From Pseudomonas sp. M30-35 (GTDB lineage: Bacteria; Pseudomonadota; Gammaproteobacteria; Pseudomonadales; Pseudomonadaceae), in the NCBI RefSeq assembly GCF_002163625.1, contig NZ_CP020892.1:1178001-1242000 (forward strand): DNA of 64,000 bases. Direction: 5' to 3'. A program made the position numbers and the translations under genes. This document shows positions 15,547 to 25,705 of the stretch, in pieces. Every line of letters begins with the position of its first letter. Within the stretch, counting starts at the first letter, position 1. Below the pieces are notes generated by a model. That model was not told the DNA's origin and did no database searches. It was given only the letters and a program-made list of their open reading frames with translations.

Positions 15547-15691
15547 GTGATTTCTCTGTCACTAATATGTTGGTGATAAGTACTTTGTACGCCGGAGCTT
15601 TGTATGCATTGTGTTAGTCGCCACAGGACTTCACAAGGTATAAGGGGGACAACCAAGCTGAAAGCGAAGGCAAGAAGTAGCAGGTCACAGT

Positions 15692-15919
15692 GCCTATGAG
15701 CGGTGCGGCTTTCAGACCCCAGGTCAACTAACCCACATTCTGCGCCACACGTTCGCCAGCCATTACATGATGGGGGGAAGAGATATTCTCAGCCTGCAGC
15801 GAATCCTTGGTCATTCATCCATCACCATGACCATGCGCTATGCACATCTGTCGCCGGATCATCTTGAGTCAGCACTACGGTTATCGCCACTGGCTCAGAG
15901 CGAGCACCAGATTTTATAG
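15692..15919 (+). pseudogene. Remnant 2 of a Pf-type tyrosine recombinase (C-terminal catalytic end)
   Basis: An uninterrupted frame of 75 codons with all C-terminal catalytic boxes: HILRHTFASHYMM (H-x-x-R), LQRILGHSSITMTM (second His) and MRYAHLSPDHLESAL (Tyr nucleophile in RYAHLS). It has no start and the N-terminal and core-binding domains are absent, so it is a broken gene. DNA identity with remnant 1 at 8125-8470 is high. The boxes match integrases of filamentous Pf-like prophages and islands that use tRNA-Met or tRNA-Gly. The stop overlaps the convergent gene at 15895. Confidence 0.88.
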
Positions 15920-16560
15920 TCCTCACTTTCAACTATTGACTTGAGCAATGGTGAGTTTGGCGGCGGAGTAGGGCATCCCCTTCCGGAGTGTTTGCCTTGG
16001 AAACTGGTGCGGCTACTCCATAGAATAATGGGGTTTCTTCCGTAGGCTTTCACTGACGAAGCCATCAGTAGACCTTCTTTTACTCTCCAGACCATCAGTC
16101 CCTTTTCAAATCTTGCCCATGGGCTCTTATCCAAGCGTGTATAGGCGACAAGGCTTTTAGAAAGGTAGTTCTGCAAGTCATCGAAGCTTTTGCTCGTAAA
16201 CTCGATGCGGACGTGGTTTAGCTTTCCTTTAGCGAAGAAGAAAGTTACCAGCCGAGCCTGAATGTTGTAAGCGGTACTAATGTGAGCGGAGCATAAATAG
16301 TCGTCATTCTTATCAATGCGCTCGCGATCACCTAGGTTGCCATAACACTTCAGCTTGTGGCCGCGTGCCTGCATGTCGCGGATAACCGAGGCTTGTTCTC
16401 GTTCTGAATAAAGATCTGGTGCTTCGGCGTAGTCGGGTGTCCCAAGCCGTTTGTACCAGTCAGAAATCATGAGCCTGTACTGTAGGGGCATTCTGTCGTA
16501 GGCCGTGAAACCTGCCGCGAATAAAACGACAGCGAGCAAGGTTACTTTAAGATATCTCAT
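15895..16560 (-). CDS. Membrane-anchored or secreted protein of unknown function
   Basis: 221 residues. The N-terminus MRYLKVTLLAVVLFAAGFTAYD is a signal anchor or uncleaved signal. The rest is soluble with five Cys; two in KCYGNLGDRERIDKNDDYLC may pair in the periplasm. The end is Pro/Gly-rich (GRGCPTPPPNSP). It lies between a recombinase remnant and the attachment site at tRNA-Met, the position often used by cargo or lysogenic-conversion genes. Not recognised. Confidence 0.6.
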   Translation of the reverse strand: MRYLKVTLLAVVLFAAGFTAYDRMPLQYRLMISDWYKRLGTPDYAEAPDLYSEREQASVIRDMQARGHKLKCYGNLGDRERIDKNDDYLCSAHISTAYNIQARLVTFFFAKGKLNHVRIEFTSKSFDDLQNYLSKSLVAYTRLDKSPWARFEKGLMVWRVKEGLLMASSVKAYGRNPIILWSSRTSFQGKHSGRGCPTPPPNSPLLKSIVESEDYKIWCSL

Positions 16561-16577
16561 TTGGCTTCCATTCCCGG

Positions 16578-16690
16578 TGTGGGCACGCTGTAGTCACTCG
16601 CGCACACAAAAAAGGGCTTACCTTTCGGTAAACCCTTGTTTTGTTTGGTGGCTACGCAGGGACTTGAACCCCGGACCCCAGCATTATGAA
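16578..16690 (+). repeat. Attachment-site repeat at the tRNA-Met 3' end
   Basis: This segment is duplicated at 9014-9112 and, more decayed, at 4595-4656 and 11284-11325. It spans the tRNA terminator and the tRNA 3' half up to the anticodon loop. It is the tRNA-proximal border of the island. Confidence 0.82.
16611..16637 (-). terminator. Terminator of tRNA-Met
   Basis: Inverted repeat AAGGGCTTAC / GTAAACCCTT with one mismatch, followed on the minus strand by a run of T. The internal att copy at 9040-9073 keeps the perfect version. Confidence 0.75.
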
Positions 16691-16722
16691 TGCTATGCTC
16701 TAACCAGCTGAGCTACGTAGCC
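16646..16722 (-). tRNA. tRNA-Met (CAT), elongator
   Basis: 77 bases including an encoded CCA. GGCTACG acceptor stem, AGCTCAGCTGGTTAGAGC D-arm, anticodon loop with CAT (plus-strand ATG at 16686-16688), TTCAAGT T-loop. The acceptor stem GGCTACG fits elongator Met and not initiator Met or Ile2. It is the integration target of the island on its 3' side and has been restored intact. Confidence 0.97.
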
Positions 16723-17074
16723 GAGTGGCGCGCATTATTCTAGTCTCCGGCGTTTGTGTCAAGCATGTTTTGATAAAATTATTGCGTTTGATCAAGTGCT
16801 TACGCGCAATGCGTGCACTTGATGGGTTTAGCTTGGCGCTGCGTCGAGCTTGTTTTTTGTTACCTGTCTAATGCGTCAACTTTTCCGAGCGGGCGTGGCA
16901 CAATGCTCGGATCTTGAATTGTCCTCCTTTGAGCTTCGGCTTTATCTCTGTTGCCTATCAATGATCCATGGTTGATGGCTGTCTGGTTATTTGGCTCAAG
17001 GTGTGAGGTTTATTGTGGAGTATGCGTCTGTGCAGTGTGTTCAACGGTTTATCTGTACTGCTGGAGTGATTTGA
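16723..17074. other. Intergenic region between tRNA-Met and the MFS gene
   Basis: It holds the tRNA promoter on the minus strand and the upstream region of the gene at 17075. I see no gene and no clear operator. Confidence 0.5.
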
Positions 17075-18268
17075 ATGGGGATCAGGTTTTGGGGTTGGCT
17101 GGTGCTGGTTGCCTTGGGTCTTAACCTGCGGCCAATACTGACCTCGATCAGTCCCTTGCTGGACGATATTCGGCTCAGTACGTCCTTGAGTTTCCAGGGG
17201 GCGGCACTGTTGACCACATTGCCGGTTGTTTGTATTGGTTTGGTGGCGCTGTGTGGCTCATGGATTGAGGCGCGATTGGGCGAGGGCAGAGGCATAGCTC
17301 TTGGTTTGCTGTGTATTTTTCTGGCATGCCTGGCGCGTGGCTTTATCGCTGACGGCAACGTGCTGTTGGCTACAGCGTTGTTGGGCGGTGTTGGCGTCGC
17401 GCTGATTCAGGTGCTGGTGCCGGGCATGATCAAGCGCCAATTTGTGGGTTGCGTGGCTTTGGCGATGGGGGTTTATTCGGCGTCCTTGATGAGTGGCGGC
17501 GGTCTGGCTGCCTTGCTTAGTCCGCATATGGCCCATGCATTCGGGCACTGGCAGGCGGGGCTGTGGGTTTGGCTGATCCCCGCGTTGCTCGCCGCATTGC
17601 TGTGGTTCAAAATGCCGTGGCACAGGTCTCACCCCTCGGCGCAAAAACTTTCATTCAAGACATTCATCAGCAACCGTCGTGCATGGCTGTTGGCGATTTA
17701 TTTTGGCTTCTGTAACTGGGGCTTCATGACGATGGTGGCGTGGCTGCCCGCGTATTATCAGCAGCTTGGCTGGAGTCAGCAGGCCAGTGGTGCGTTGTTG
17801 GCGTGGATGACAATCTTTCAGGTGCTGGCGGCGTTGTCGATGCCGGTGCTGGCCCACCGCCTCAAGGATCGGCGGCCTTTGCTTGGTATTAGTTTGGGAG
17901 CGCAAGTGGTTGGCTATGCGGGGCTGCTCTGGGCGCCATTGGCGGCATCGGCGATCTGGGTGGGATTGATCGGTTTTGGTTTAGGCGCTTGCTTTGTATT
18001 GTGCTTGTTACTGAGTCTCGACCATTTGCATGAGCCGAGAGCGGCCGGTCAATTGGTGGCTTTTGTGCAGGGCTTTGGCTTTTTGATCAATGCCATTGCG
18101 CCGTCACTGGGCGGCTGGCTAAGGGAGCTGAGCGGATCTTTCTACAGCACGTGGCTGGTGATGTTGGTTAGCTTGATCCTGATGCTGTTGCTGACCTTGC
18201 GGTTTAGTCCGGCCAGCTACGCGAGGATTAATCAGCGTGGGCCGCTTGCTGGCGCAGGGCCGGTTTAG
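17075..18268 (+). CDS. CynX/NimT-family MFS transporter
   Basis: 397 residues with about 12 membrane helices. The start, LALGL-type helix 1 followed by NLRPILTSISPLLDDIR, is the signature of the CynX/NimT subgroup of the major facilitator superfamily (NxRxxxTSxxPLL). Members move cyanate, 2-nitroimidazole or small organic ions; substrate cannot be chosen. No cyanase lies nearby. First core gene beyond tRNA-Met; it shares a bidirectional terminator with ychF. Confidence 0.85.
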   Translation: MGIRFWGWLVLVALGLNLRPILTSISPLLDDIRLSTSLSFQGAALLTTLPVVCIGLVALCGSWIEARLGEGRGIALGLLCIFLACLARGFIADGNVLLATALLGGVGVALIQVLVPGMIKRQFVGCVALAMGVYSASLMSGGGLAALLSPHMAHAFGHWQAGLWVWLIPALLAALLWFKMPWHRSHPSAQKLSFKTFISNRRAWLLAIYFGFCNWGFMTMVAWLPAYYQQLGWSQQASGALLAWMTIFQVLAALSMPVLAHRLKDRRPLLGISLGAQVVGYAGLLWAPLAASAIWVGLIGFGLGACFVLCLLLSLDHLHEPRAAGQLVAFVQGFGFLINAIAPSLGGWLRELSGSFYSTWLVMLVSLILMLLLTLRFSPASYARINQRGPLAGAGPV

Positions 18269-18293
18269 CCCGGACGTTTTCAGCCGGCAATAA

Positions 18294-18328
18294 AAAGCCC
18301 CCGTCTCACGTAGTGAGGCGGGGGCTTT
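18294..18328. terminator. Bidirectional terminator between the MFS gene and ychF
   Basis: Long inverted repeat AAAGCCCCCGTCTCAC / GTGAGGCGGGGGCTTT with a short loop and T/A tracts on both sides. Confidence 0.9.
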
Positions 18329-18352
18329 GTTTAGGCGGTTTGAGCGCCCGGG

Positions 18353-19453
18353 TTACACGTTAAAGCGGAAGTGCATGACGTCGCCGTCTTTAACGATGTA
18401 TTCCTTGCCTTCCAAGCGCCATTTACCGGCTTCTTTGGCGCCTGCTTCACCTTTGTATTGGATGAAGTCGTTGTAGGCGATGACTTCAGCGCGGATAAAG
18501 CCTTTTTCAAAGTCAGTGTGGATGGCGGCAGCCGACTGCGGGGCCGTAGCGCCGACGCGAACTGTCCACGCGCGTACTTCTTTCACGCCAGCGGTGAAGT
18601 AAGTTTGCAGGTTAAGCAGTTCGTAGCCTGCGCGAATTACGCGGTTAAGGCCTGGCTCGTCAAAGCCCAGTGATTCAAGGAACATGTCCTTCTCTTCACC
18701 GTCGTCGAGCTCGGCAATTTCAGCTTCGATCTTGTTGCAAACTGGAACCACGATGGCGCCTTCAGCGTCAGCGATACCGCGTACGATGTCGAGTAGCGGG
18801 TTGTTCTCGAAGCCGTCTTCAGCAACGTTGGCAATGTACATCACCGGCTTGCTGGTCAGTAGGTGGAAGCCGCGAACCAGCTGCTTTTCGTCATCGCCCA
18901 GGTCTTTGAGCAGTGTGCGCGCAGGCTTGCCTTCAGTGAAGTGAGGGATCAGCTTTTCCAGCAGGGCTTTTTGCGCCACCGCGTCTTTGTCACCGCCTTT
19001 GGCGTTGCGCGTGGTTTTCTGCAGTTGCTTCTCACAGCTGTCGAGGTCGGCGAAGATCAACTCAAGGTCAATAATCTCGATGTCGCGCTTTGGGTCAACG
19101 CTGTTCGACACGTGAATGACGTTTTCGTCTTCGAAGCAACGCACGACGTGGGCAATGGCGTGAGTTTCGCGGATGTTGGCAAGGAACTTGTTGCCCAGGC
19201 CTTCACCTTTGGATGCGCCTGCAACCAAGCCTGCAATGTCGACGAATTCCATGGTGGTTGGAATCACGCGCTCAGGCTTGACGATCTCGGCCAGGGCGTC
19301 CAGGCGAGCGTCTGGCATTGGCACGATGCCCGTGTTCGGCTCGATGGTGCAGAAGGGGAAGTTCTCCGCAGCGATACCGGATTTGGTCAGGGCGTTGAAC
19401 AAGGTTGACTTGCCGACGTTCGGCAGGCCGACGATGCCGCAATTGAATCCCAT
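18353..19453 (-). CDS. ychF: Redox-responsive ATPase/GTPase YchF
   Basis: 366 residues. P-loop GLPNVGKST at residues 8-16, switch region [26 protein letters not shown] in place of the NKxD motif typical of this ATP-preferring Obg-like family, a coiled-coil insert, and the C-terminal TGS domain ([14 protein letters not shown] to [12 protein letters not shown]). It binds ribosomes and modulates translation and oxidative-stress responses. Upstream of it in the same direction is pth, its usual partner. Confidence 0.95.
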   Translation of the reverse strand: MGFNCGIVGLPNVGKSTLFNALTKSGIAAENFPFCTIEPNTGIVPMPDARLDALAEIVKPERVIPTTMEFVDIAGLVAGASKGEGLGNKFLANIRETHAIAHVVRCFEDENVIHVSNSVDPKRDIEIIDLELIFADLDSCEKQLQKTTRNAKGGDKDAVAQKALLEKLIPHFTEGKPARTLLKDLGDDEKQLVRGFHLLTSKPVMYIANVAEDGFENNPLLDIVRGIADAEGAIVVPVCNKIEAEIAELDDGEEKDMFLESLGFDEPGLNRVIRAGYELLNLQTYFTAGVKEVRAWTVRVGATAPQSAAAIHTDFEKGFIRAEVIAYNDFIQYKGEAGAKEAGKWRLEGKEYIVKDGDVMHFRFNV

Positions 19454-19489
19454 GGTGTTTTCCTCGCGCAGATGTTGTCGAAAGTTAAG

Positions 19490-20074
19490 TTAGGCTTTTT
19501 GGCTATGAAGCTTTTGCATCGCTTTGTTCCACTCTCCTGCGAGTATCTCTGGGAGTACGCCGAGTGAGAAGTCGATGCTGGTGTCGAGCAGTTCTTGTTC
19601 GCTGCGCGGGGCGCGCCCTAGAACATAATTAGACACCATACTGCTGTGACCGGGGTGGCCAATGCCAAGCCGTAAGCGGTAAAAATTATTCTGATTGCCC
19701 AGCTGCGCAATGATATCGCGCAAGCCGTTATGCCCGCCGTGCCCGCCACCCTGTTTGAGTTTGGCGACGCCGGGAGGCATATCGAGTTCGTCATGAGCCA
19801 CCAGAATCGCTTCAGCAGGGATGCGAAAGAAGTTCGCCAGCGCTGCGACGGATTGACCGCTGCGATTCATGAAAGTGGTGGGGATCAGTAAACGAACGTC
19901 GCGACCTTGATGGCTGAATTTGCCAGTCAGGCCAAAATACTTGCGATCAACACTGAGGTTGATGCGCTGGCTATCTGCTAGCCGTTCAACGAAAAGGGCC
20001 CCGGCATTATGCCGAGTCTGGTCGTATTCAGGGCCTGGGTTACCAAGGCCAACGATCAGTTGTACGGCAGTCAT
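19490..20074 (-). CDS. pth: Peptidyl-tRNA hydrolase
   Basis: 194 residues. Catalytic His in [12 protein letters not shown] (residue 22), substrate-binding Asn in FMNRSG and the HDELD segment with Asp; [12 protein letters not shown] is the conserved lid. It frees tRNA from prematurely released peptidyl-tRNA. It lies between rplY and ychF, as throughout Pseudomonas. Confidence 0.97.
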   Translation of the reverse strand: MTAVQLIVGLGNPGPEYDQTRHNAGALFVERLADSQRINLSVDRKYFGLTGKFSHQGRDVRLLIPTTFMNRSGQSVAALANFFRIPAEAILVAHDELDMPPGVAKLKQGGGHGGHNGLRDIIAQLGNQNNFYRLRLGIGHPGHSSMVSNYVLGRAPRSEQELLDTSIDFSLGVLPEILAGEWNKAMQKLHSQKA

Positions 20075-20142
20075 ACTGGAGCCCTTTGTCGAAAACAGCT
20101 CAAGCGCATATGCACCTGAGCTGTTGATCTGCGTAGCAGGTG

Positions 20143-20796
20143 TTACTCAGCTTCTGGAGCGTCAGCTGCTGGAGCTTCTGGAGCTTCCGGCGCGTCAACT
20201 TCAAGATCTTCAGCTTTAGTTACACGTGGCATGTGGGCGTTTGCCACGGCCAAGTCGCTGTCGTGAGCCAGAGCAACCAGTTCAACGCCTTTTGGCAGAA
20301 CCAGGTCAGACAAGTGCAGGGTCTGGCCAACTTCGATCTTAGCCATATCGACTTCGATGAACTCAGGCAGGTTGCGTGGCAGTACGCTGATTTCAACTTC
20401 AGTAGCGGTGTGAGAGATCTCGCCGCCTTGCTTCTTGACTGCAACTGCTTTGTCTTCGTTGATGAAGTGCAGCGGAACCTGAGTAGTCAGTTTCTGGCCA
20501 GCAACAACACGGATGAAGTCAGCGTGCAGAACGAAACCTTTCGAAGGGTGACGCTGCAGAGCTTTGATCAGTACGTTTTCTTTGGCGCCGTCAACAGACA
20601 GCGACAGGATGTGGCTGAACGAAGCTTCGTTTTCCAGCAGCTTGGCGAAGTCTTTAGCAACCAGGCTGATGGATTGTGGAGCCTTTTCGCCACCGTAAAT
20701 TACGGCTGGAACCAGGCTGGCGTTACGACGCAGGCGGCGGCTCGCACCTTTCCCCAGGTCTGAACGCGCTTGTGCGTCGATGTTAAAATCACTCAT
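20143..20796 (-). CDS. rplY: 50S ribosomal protein L25 (CTC type)
   Basis: 217 residues, the long CTC form: N-terminal L25 domain binding 5S rRNA ([14 protein letters not shown]), a beta-rich C-terminal domain and an Ala/Glu/Pro-rich tail ([16 protein letters not shown]). It follows prs and its terminator on the same strand. Confidence 0.96.
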   Translation of the reverse strand: MSDFNIDAQARSDLGKGASRRLRRNASLVPAVIYGGEKAPQSISLVAKDFAKLLENEASFSHILSLSVDGAKENVLIKALQRHPSKGFVLHADFIRVVAGQKLTTQVPLHFINEDKAVAVKKQGGEISHTATEVEISVLPRNLPEFIEVDMAKIEVGQTLHLSDLVLPKGVELVALAHDSDLAVANAHMPRVTKAEDLEVDAPEAPEAPAADAPEAE

Positions 20797-20859
20797 TTCA
20801 TTTCTCCAAAATAACCTTCACGCCCTTTACGCTTGCGACCAGCGACGGGGCGGTTAGGT

Positions 20860-20884
20860 AAAAAAGCCCCGCATAGGGCGGGGC
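20860..20884 (-). terminator. Terminator after prs
   Basis: GCCCCGC / GCGGGGC stem followed on the minus strand by TTTTTT. It lies between prs and rplY, so rplY probably has its own promoter or depends on read-through. Confidence 0.85.
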
Positions 20885-20913
20885 GCATTTCGCTCAGGGC
20901 AAAAGGCTCCGAA

Positions 20914-21855
20914 TTAACGGAACATTGCGCTGATCGATTCTTCGTTGCTGATGCGGCGAACCGCTTCGGCGACAATTGGGCCAATATCGAGCTGGCGAAT
21001 ACGCGAGCACGATTGTGCGGCAGCGGACAATGGGATGGTGTTAGTCACCACCAACTCGTCCAATACCGAATTCTCAAGATTCTCGATGGCGCGACCCGAC
21101 AGTACAGCGTGGGTGGCGTAAGCGAAAACCTTGGCAGCGCCGTGTTCTTTCAGTGCTTTGGCACCGTGGCACAAAGTGCCAGCGGTATCGACCATGTCGT
21201 CAACCAGAATGCACGTGCGGCCTTCCACGTCACCGATGATGTGCATCACCTCGGAGTGGTTAGCTTTTTCGCGGCGCTTATCGATAATCGCCAGATCAAC
21301 ACCCAGAGACTTGGCTACAGCACGCGCACGCACTACACCGCCAATGTCAGGGGAAACGATCATCAGATTTTCGAAGCGTTGATCTTCAATATCATCCACC
21401 AAAACTGGGGAGCCGTAGATGTTATCTACTGGGATATCGAAGAAACCTTGAATCTGGTCAGCGTGCAGGTCGACAGTGAGAACACGGTCAATGCCTACAA
21501 CGGTGAGCATGTCAGCCACGACTTTAGCGCTGATTGCAACGCGAGCGGAACGCGGACGGCGATCCTGGCGTGCATAGCCAAAGTAGGGGATCACAGCAGT
21601 GATTCGGGTCGCTGATGAGCGGCGGAAGGCGTCAGCCATCACTACCAGTTCCATCAGGTTATCGTTTGTTGGCGCGCACGTCGGCTGAATCAGGAAGACG
21701 TCTTTACCACGAACGTTTTCGTTGATTTCAATGCTGATTTCACCGTCGGAAAACTTACCGACAGAAGCATCGCCGAGGGGGATGTGCAGCTGGCGTACAA
21801 TACGCCGCGCCAGATCGGGGTTAGCATTCCCCGTAAAGACCATCATCTTGGACAC
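20914..21855 (-). CDS. prs: Ribose-phosphate pyrophosphokinase
   Basis: 313 residues. The flexible-loop and ATP-site segments are present ([35 protein letters not shown]), as are the PRPP loop region ([13 protein letters not shown]) and the Mg-binding [15 protein letters not shown]. It makes PRPP from ribose-5-phosphate and ATP for purine, pyrimidine, His and Trp synthesis. Two tRNA-Gln genes lie directly upstream. Confidence 0.97.
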   Translation of the reverse strand: MSKMMVFTGNANPDLARRIVRQLHIPLGDASVGKFSDGEISIEINENVRGKDVFLIQPTCAPTNDNLMELVVMADAFRRSSATRITAVIPYFGYARQDRRPRSARVAISAKVVADMLTVVGIDRVLTVDLHADQIQGFFDIPVDNIYGSPVLVDDIEDQRFENLMIVSPDIGGVVRARAVAKSLGVDLAIIDKRREKANHSEVMHIIGDVEGRTCILVDDMVDTAGTLCHGAKALKEHGAAKVFAYATHAVLSGRAIENLENSVLDELVVTNTIPLSAAAQSCSRIRQLDIGPIVAEAVRRISNEESISAMFR

Positions 21856-21901
21856 GCGCAGTACCTACCGGCTGAGGGTATACCTGGATGAGTATAGAAA
21901 A

Positions 21902-21976
21902 TGGCAGGGGCGGCTGGATTCGAACCAACGCATGGCAGGATCAAAACCTGCTGCCTTACCGCTTGGCGACGCCCCT
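21902..21976 (-). tRNA. tRNA-Gln (TTG), copy 1
   Basis: 75 bases including CCA: AGGGGCG acceptor stem, GCCAAGCGGTAAGGC D-arm, GCAGG-TTTTGAT-CCTGC anticodon arm with TTG, GTTCGAATC T-loop. It appears identical to the copy at 22044-22118. Confidence 0.96.
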
Positions 21977-22043
21977 GTATCGTGTTTCATTGCTGATGCT
22001 TGTAGCTTGATCCAGACATTAAAGCCTAATAATCAGACATTAA

Positions 22044-22118
22044 TGGCAGGGGCGGCTGGATTCGAACCAACGCATGGCAGGATCAAAACCTGCTGCCTTA
22101 CCGCTTGGCGACGCCCCT
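22044..22118 (-). tRNA. tRNA-Gln (TTG), copy 2
   Basis: Same 75-base sequence as copy 1, 67 bases away. Both lie between ispE and prs on the minus strand and may be processed from one transcript. Confidence 0.96.
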
Positions 22119-22144
22119 ATCTGGTGTAACTAACTACTTTGCAT

Positions 22145-23038
22145 CTACTTCCTGTCCAATTCTTGCAGCGCTCGGTGCAACATCGAGATGTTACGCCCTT
22201 GTGCAACAAAACTTGGCAAAGTGGCTGGAAGTTGGCGGGCGACTTTACCAGCATCGACCTCATTTGGGAAGCTCCCAAATACACAAGCTCCAGTGCCAGT
22301 TAATCTTGCAGGAACAAATTTGTTCAACAAGATCAAAGCGTTACGTACTTCTGGATAACGCTTTTCTACAACTGGCTGGCAATCATTTCGACCGCCCCCC
22401 TCAAGAAGGCTGCGAACTTTAATGGGCGGCGAATCGCGTGTCAACTCGGCGTCAGAGAAAATTTCTACTGTGGGTACAAGTACTTGCGGTATTGCCACGA
22501 GAAACCAGGGTTCCGGAAGCTCTATTGGCGTCAGTTTTTCACCTATGCCTTCAGCAAATGCAGCATGCCCACGAACGAATACCGGAACGTCTGCACCCAG
22601 CGTCAAGCCTATGTTTGCCAGTTCGTCGAGGCCGCAGTTCAGTTGCCATAAGCGGTTGAGGCCGAGCAGGGTGGTGGCAGCATCAGAGCTGCCACCACCG
22701 ATACCGCCGCCCATCGGCAAGTTTTTTGAAAGCCAGATATCAGCGCCATGCGCACCATTGCCGTGTTTCTGCAGCATGCGTGCGGCGCGCACTATCAAGT
22801 TGCTGTCGTGAGGCACGCCGGTAATTTCAGTATGCAGGCGAATCTCACCGTCATCGCGCGGGGCAAAACTCAGCTCGTCACCAAAATCGAGAAACTGAAA
22901 CAGGGTCTGCAACTCATGATAACCATCGGCGCGGCGGCCAAGGATGTGCAACATTAAGTTGAGTTTGGCGGGGGCGGGCAGGGTCAGTCGAGCGCCACTG
23001 TGATCAGGAACCGCAGTGGCGTGGTGTCGCGCAATCAT
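22145..23038 (-). CDS. ispE: 4-diphosphocytidyl-2-C-methyl-D-erythritol kinase
   Basis: 297 residues of a GHMP kinase: N-terminal [27 protein letters not shown] loop [17 protein letters not shown] and the third motif [10 protein letters not shown]. It phosphorylates CDP-methylerythritol in the MEP isoprenoid pathway. The start overlaps the lolB stop (TAATG), and the gene is followed by tRNA-Gln and prs as in P. aeruginosa. Confidence 0.96.
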   Translation of the reverse strand: MIARHHATAVPDHSGARLTLPAPAKLNLMLHILGRRADGYHELQTLFQFLDFGDELSFAPRDDGEIRLHTEITGVPHDSNLIVRAARMLQKHGNGAHGADIWLSKNLPMGGGIGGGSSDAATTLLGLNRLWQLNCGLDELANIGLTLGADVPVFVRGHAAFAEGIGEKLTPIELPEPWFLVAIPQVLVPTVEIFSDAELTRDSPPIKVRSLLEGGGRNDCQPVVEKRYPEVRNALILLNKFVPARLTGTGACVFGSFPNEVDAGKVARQLPATLPSFVAQGRNISMLHRALQELDRK

Positions 23039-23655
23039 TATTGTCCCAACTGGCGAGGTTGCCAGTCCTTGACCACGATGGTGACTTGCAGGTCTTGGCC
23101 GTGCAGCTTGATACGCTCTGGCAGCCAGTAACCGTTTTGCTCAACATAACTGAGATACTCGACTTGCCAGCCATCCTGGCTCAGCTGCGACAGGCGACTG
23201 TCAGTGTCTAAGGTTACATTGCTCTTGGTGTCTGGGGCTGGGAGGCCGCGGACCCACCACAGCAGGTGCGAGACGGGCAAGTTCATGCGCAGCTGTTCCT
23301 GCAGCAGAGCTTCGGGCGATTCGGCTTTATAGCGGCCTTTGTTGGCAACCTCGAGCAACACTTCGCCCGGGCGACCGGTCAGGCGCGCGGCACCTCCACC
23401 CAGAGGTCCGGAGAGGCGAATGTCAAAGTAGTCTTGGCGTTGCAGCCAAAACAGCGTGGCGCTCCCTGAGTCTTTTGGCGCACGGATTCCGATTTTTCCG
23501 CTGATTTGCCAAGCATCCAAAGCAGTTAGCTGCTCTTTATGAGCTTGCCAGGCGGCTTGATTTCCTTGGCCTTCAACGGATTCGTGGGAGGTCAAGCCGG
23601 CGCAGCCGGTCAGTACAGCGAGCACGCTGCATGCAATAAGGTGGCGCAAACGCAT
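23038..23655 (-). CDS. lolB: Outer-membrane lipoprotein receptor LolB
   Basis: 205 residues. Lipobox LTGC at the end of the signal ([10 protein letters not shown]), then a LolB beta-barrel half-open fold ([28 protein letters not shown]). It receives lipoproteins from LolA and inserts them into the outer membrane. It sits between the TPR lipoprotein and ispE with stop/start overlaps at both ends. Confidence 0.93.
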   Translation of the reverse strand: MRLRHLIACSVLAVLTGCAGLTSHESVEGQGNQAAWQAHKEQLTALDAWQISGKIGIRAPKDSGSATLFWLQRQDYFDIRLSGPLGGGAARLTGRPGEVLLEVANKGRYKAESPEALLQEQLRMNLPVSHLLWWVRGLPAPDTKSNVTLDTDSRLSQLSQDGWQVEYLSYVEQNGYWLPERIKLHGQDLQVTIVVKDWQPRQLGQ

Positions 23656-25382
23656 TAGGGTTTCTCTGCTCCTGTCAGGCGCTTTATGGTGCTGCGCAAG
23701 ATTTCACTGTCGGGTTGTTTTTCCAAGGCGGTTGTCCAGACTTCCCGGGCTTTGCTTTGATTGCCCTGAACCCAAAGCACTTCGCCCAAGTGGGCCGCGA
23801 CTTCATGGTCGGGGTAGTCTGCGAGCGCTTTACGGAGGAAGCGTTCAGCTTCATCAAGCTTGCCTAGGCGGTAATTAATCCAGCCTTTGCTATCGAGAAT
23901 GGCCGGATCATTCGGGCTCAAGCGGTAAGCTTTGTCGATTAATTCGTCAGCTTCCTGATAGCGGGTGGTGCGGTCGGCCAGGGTGTAACCCAAGGCGTTC
24001 AGCGCCATGGTGTTTTCTGGATCACGCTCCAGAATAAAGCGCAGGTCGGTTTCCAACTGGTCTAGGTCGTCACGATCTTCGGCGAGCATTGCGCGGGTAT
24101 ATAGCAGGTTAAGGTCGTCCGGGAACTGCTCAAGCCCTTGATGGATCACCTGCCAGGCCATGTCTTCCTGTTTATTGTTAGCCAGCGCCTCCGCTTCGAT
24201 CAAGTACAACTGGATCGCGTAATCAGGTTCGGCGCCGCGTGCTGCGCGGAGCTTGGCTGAGCCTTCGCTGGTGCGGCCGCTCGAAAAAAGGATCTCGGTC
24301 TGACGGGCTTGGGCGGGCAGATAATCATTGCCGGGGCCAACGAGGCTGTACTCAATCAGGGCGCTGTCCGGTTCATCCAGCTCTTCATAGGCGCGAGCGA
24401 GGTTGTAGTGTGCGGCGTCCACATGGCTGCCGCGCTCGACGAGTTCATCGAGATAAACAATCGCTTCTCGCCATGCTTCAGCCTCAAGGCAAACCAAGGC
24501 CAGCGAGAAGCGCAGGTCGTCGTCTTCCGGAAACTGTTGCACCAGCGATGAAAACTCGCCTTTAGCGTCTTCCATGCGGCCTTGTTCAACCAGGGAGCGT
24601 GCATAGGTCAGGCGCAAGCGCTTGTCGTCAGGGTGCTTGCGGATACCGTCTTCAAGTAGAGGCAATGCTTCATCGCCACGCTGCAAGCTGGTTAGCAGGC
24701 GGGCGTGGAGCAGCAGTGGCGCCACATCATCGGTTTTGGCTGGATGACTTTCGAGGAGTTCAAGGGCTTCCTCAGGGCGACCGTCTTCCTGCATCAGCAG
24801 GGCTTTGCCAAAAATCAGCTGGCCATTCTCGGGATACTTGGTCAGTAGCCGATCAAAGCTCTGTAGCAGTCCTGCGCGGGAGTCCGGGTCAGTTTCAGCG
24901 GCAGACAGGGCTAGAAAGTCGAAGTGTGTGTCGCCTTGGCGTTGCAGGACTTTCTCCATGTAAGTCATGGATTCGTCATAGCGTCCGGCGCGCGCCAATT
25001 GCACGGCCGCTGCGCGTTGCGCCTCGATCGAGTCGGGGGCGTTTTTCGCCCAGATCAACGCGGTGTCGAGAGCAGATTGATCTGCGCCCAGGTATTCGGC
25101 GATACGAAAGCCGCGTTCAGCAACGCCAGCATCTTGTGTCGCGTTAGCCTGCTGCACGTAATTGCCCAGCGCAATGTCGAAGCGATTGCGCTGACCCGCC
25201 ATTTCAGCTGTCAGCAATGCCAGCAAAGTATCCTTGCTGAACGAGCCATAAACTTCGGGCTTGGCCGCTTGCTCAGTTGCGGTCGCGTCCTCTACCGGTG
25301 GCGAACCATCAGTCGAGGTATTAAAGGTTTGGCAGCCACCCAAAAAAGCCATGGCTGTCAGTAGCGCTAAAGATCTATTCAT
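23655..25382 (-). CDS. TPR-repeat lipoprotein
   Basis: 575 residues from the ATG at 25382, chosen because it gives a lipoprotein signal ([20 protein letters not shown]); the frame is open to 25430, with no stronger ribosome site. From residue 50 on there are many tetratricopeptide repeats (for example [21 protein letters not shown] and [20 protein letters not shown]). It is the equivalent of P. aeruginosa PA4667. It is probably a periplasmic outer-membrane-anchored scaffold; the exact role is unknown. First gene of the TPR-lolB-ispE unit, divergent from hemA. Confidence 0.88.
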   Translation of the reverse strand: MNRSLALLTAMAFLGGCQTFNTSTDGSPPVEDATATEQAAKPEVYGSFSKDTLLALLTAEMAGQRNRFDIALGNYVQQANATQDAGVAERGFRIAEYLGADQSALDTALIWAKNAPDSIEAQRAAAVQLARAGRYDESMTYMEKVLQRQGDTHFDFLALSAAETDPDSRAGLLQSFDRLLTKYPENGQLIFGKALLMQEDGRPEEALELLESHPAKTDDVAPLLLHARLLTSLQRGDEALPLLEDGIRKHPDDKRLRLTYARSLVEQGRMEDAKGEFSSLVQQFPEDDDLRFSLALVCLEAEAWREAIVYLDELVERGSHVDAAHYNLARAYEELDEPDSALIEYSLVGPGNDYLPAQARQTEILFSSGRTSEGSAKLRAARGAEPDYAIQLYLIEAEALANNKQEDMAWQVIHQGLEQFPDDLNLLYTRAMLAEDRDDLDQLETDLRFILERDPENTMALNALGYTLADRTTRYQEADELIDKAYRLSPNDPAILDSKGWINYRLGKLDEAERFLRKALADYPDHEVAAHLGEVLWVQGNQSKAREVWTTALEKQPDSEILRSTIKRLTGAEKP

Positions 25383-25705
25383 AGAGACGAGACGGCTAAC
25401 CTGCGGTCGGAACATCATGACATAGGCCATTGGGCAAGCCCATGGGACAATTGGTCGGGCAATTCAACCAGCCCTCACTATTGCATGATGCTGAGTTAAA
25501 GCTGAGCAATGAACAACAGTGCAGCGCAAATATTTTACTAAAAACATTTAAATTTATCGGCTTTCCTGGTTCAGGCATCCCTTATCCGGGCCCGTCGGGC
25601 TGGATAAATTCTGCTTGAGATGTTGTGACAATAATCAGCGGTGGTTGTTCTCAATCGGTCGAAGTAGGACAATTGTCGGCTTATTTAATCTGTCAGCGAT
25701 CATGC

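Noticed and set aside
18863..19408. 181-codon plus-strand frame opposite ychF
   Set aside because: It is the antisense of a highly conserved GTPase gene; long antisense frames are common in G+C-rich genes.
20140..21615. Long plus-strand frames opposite rplY and prs
   Set aside because: Antisense shadows of two essential genes.
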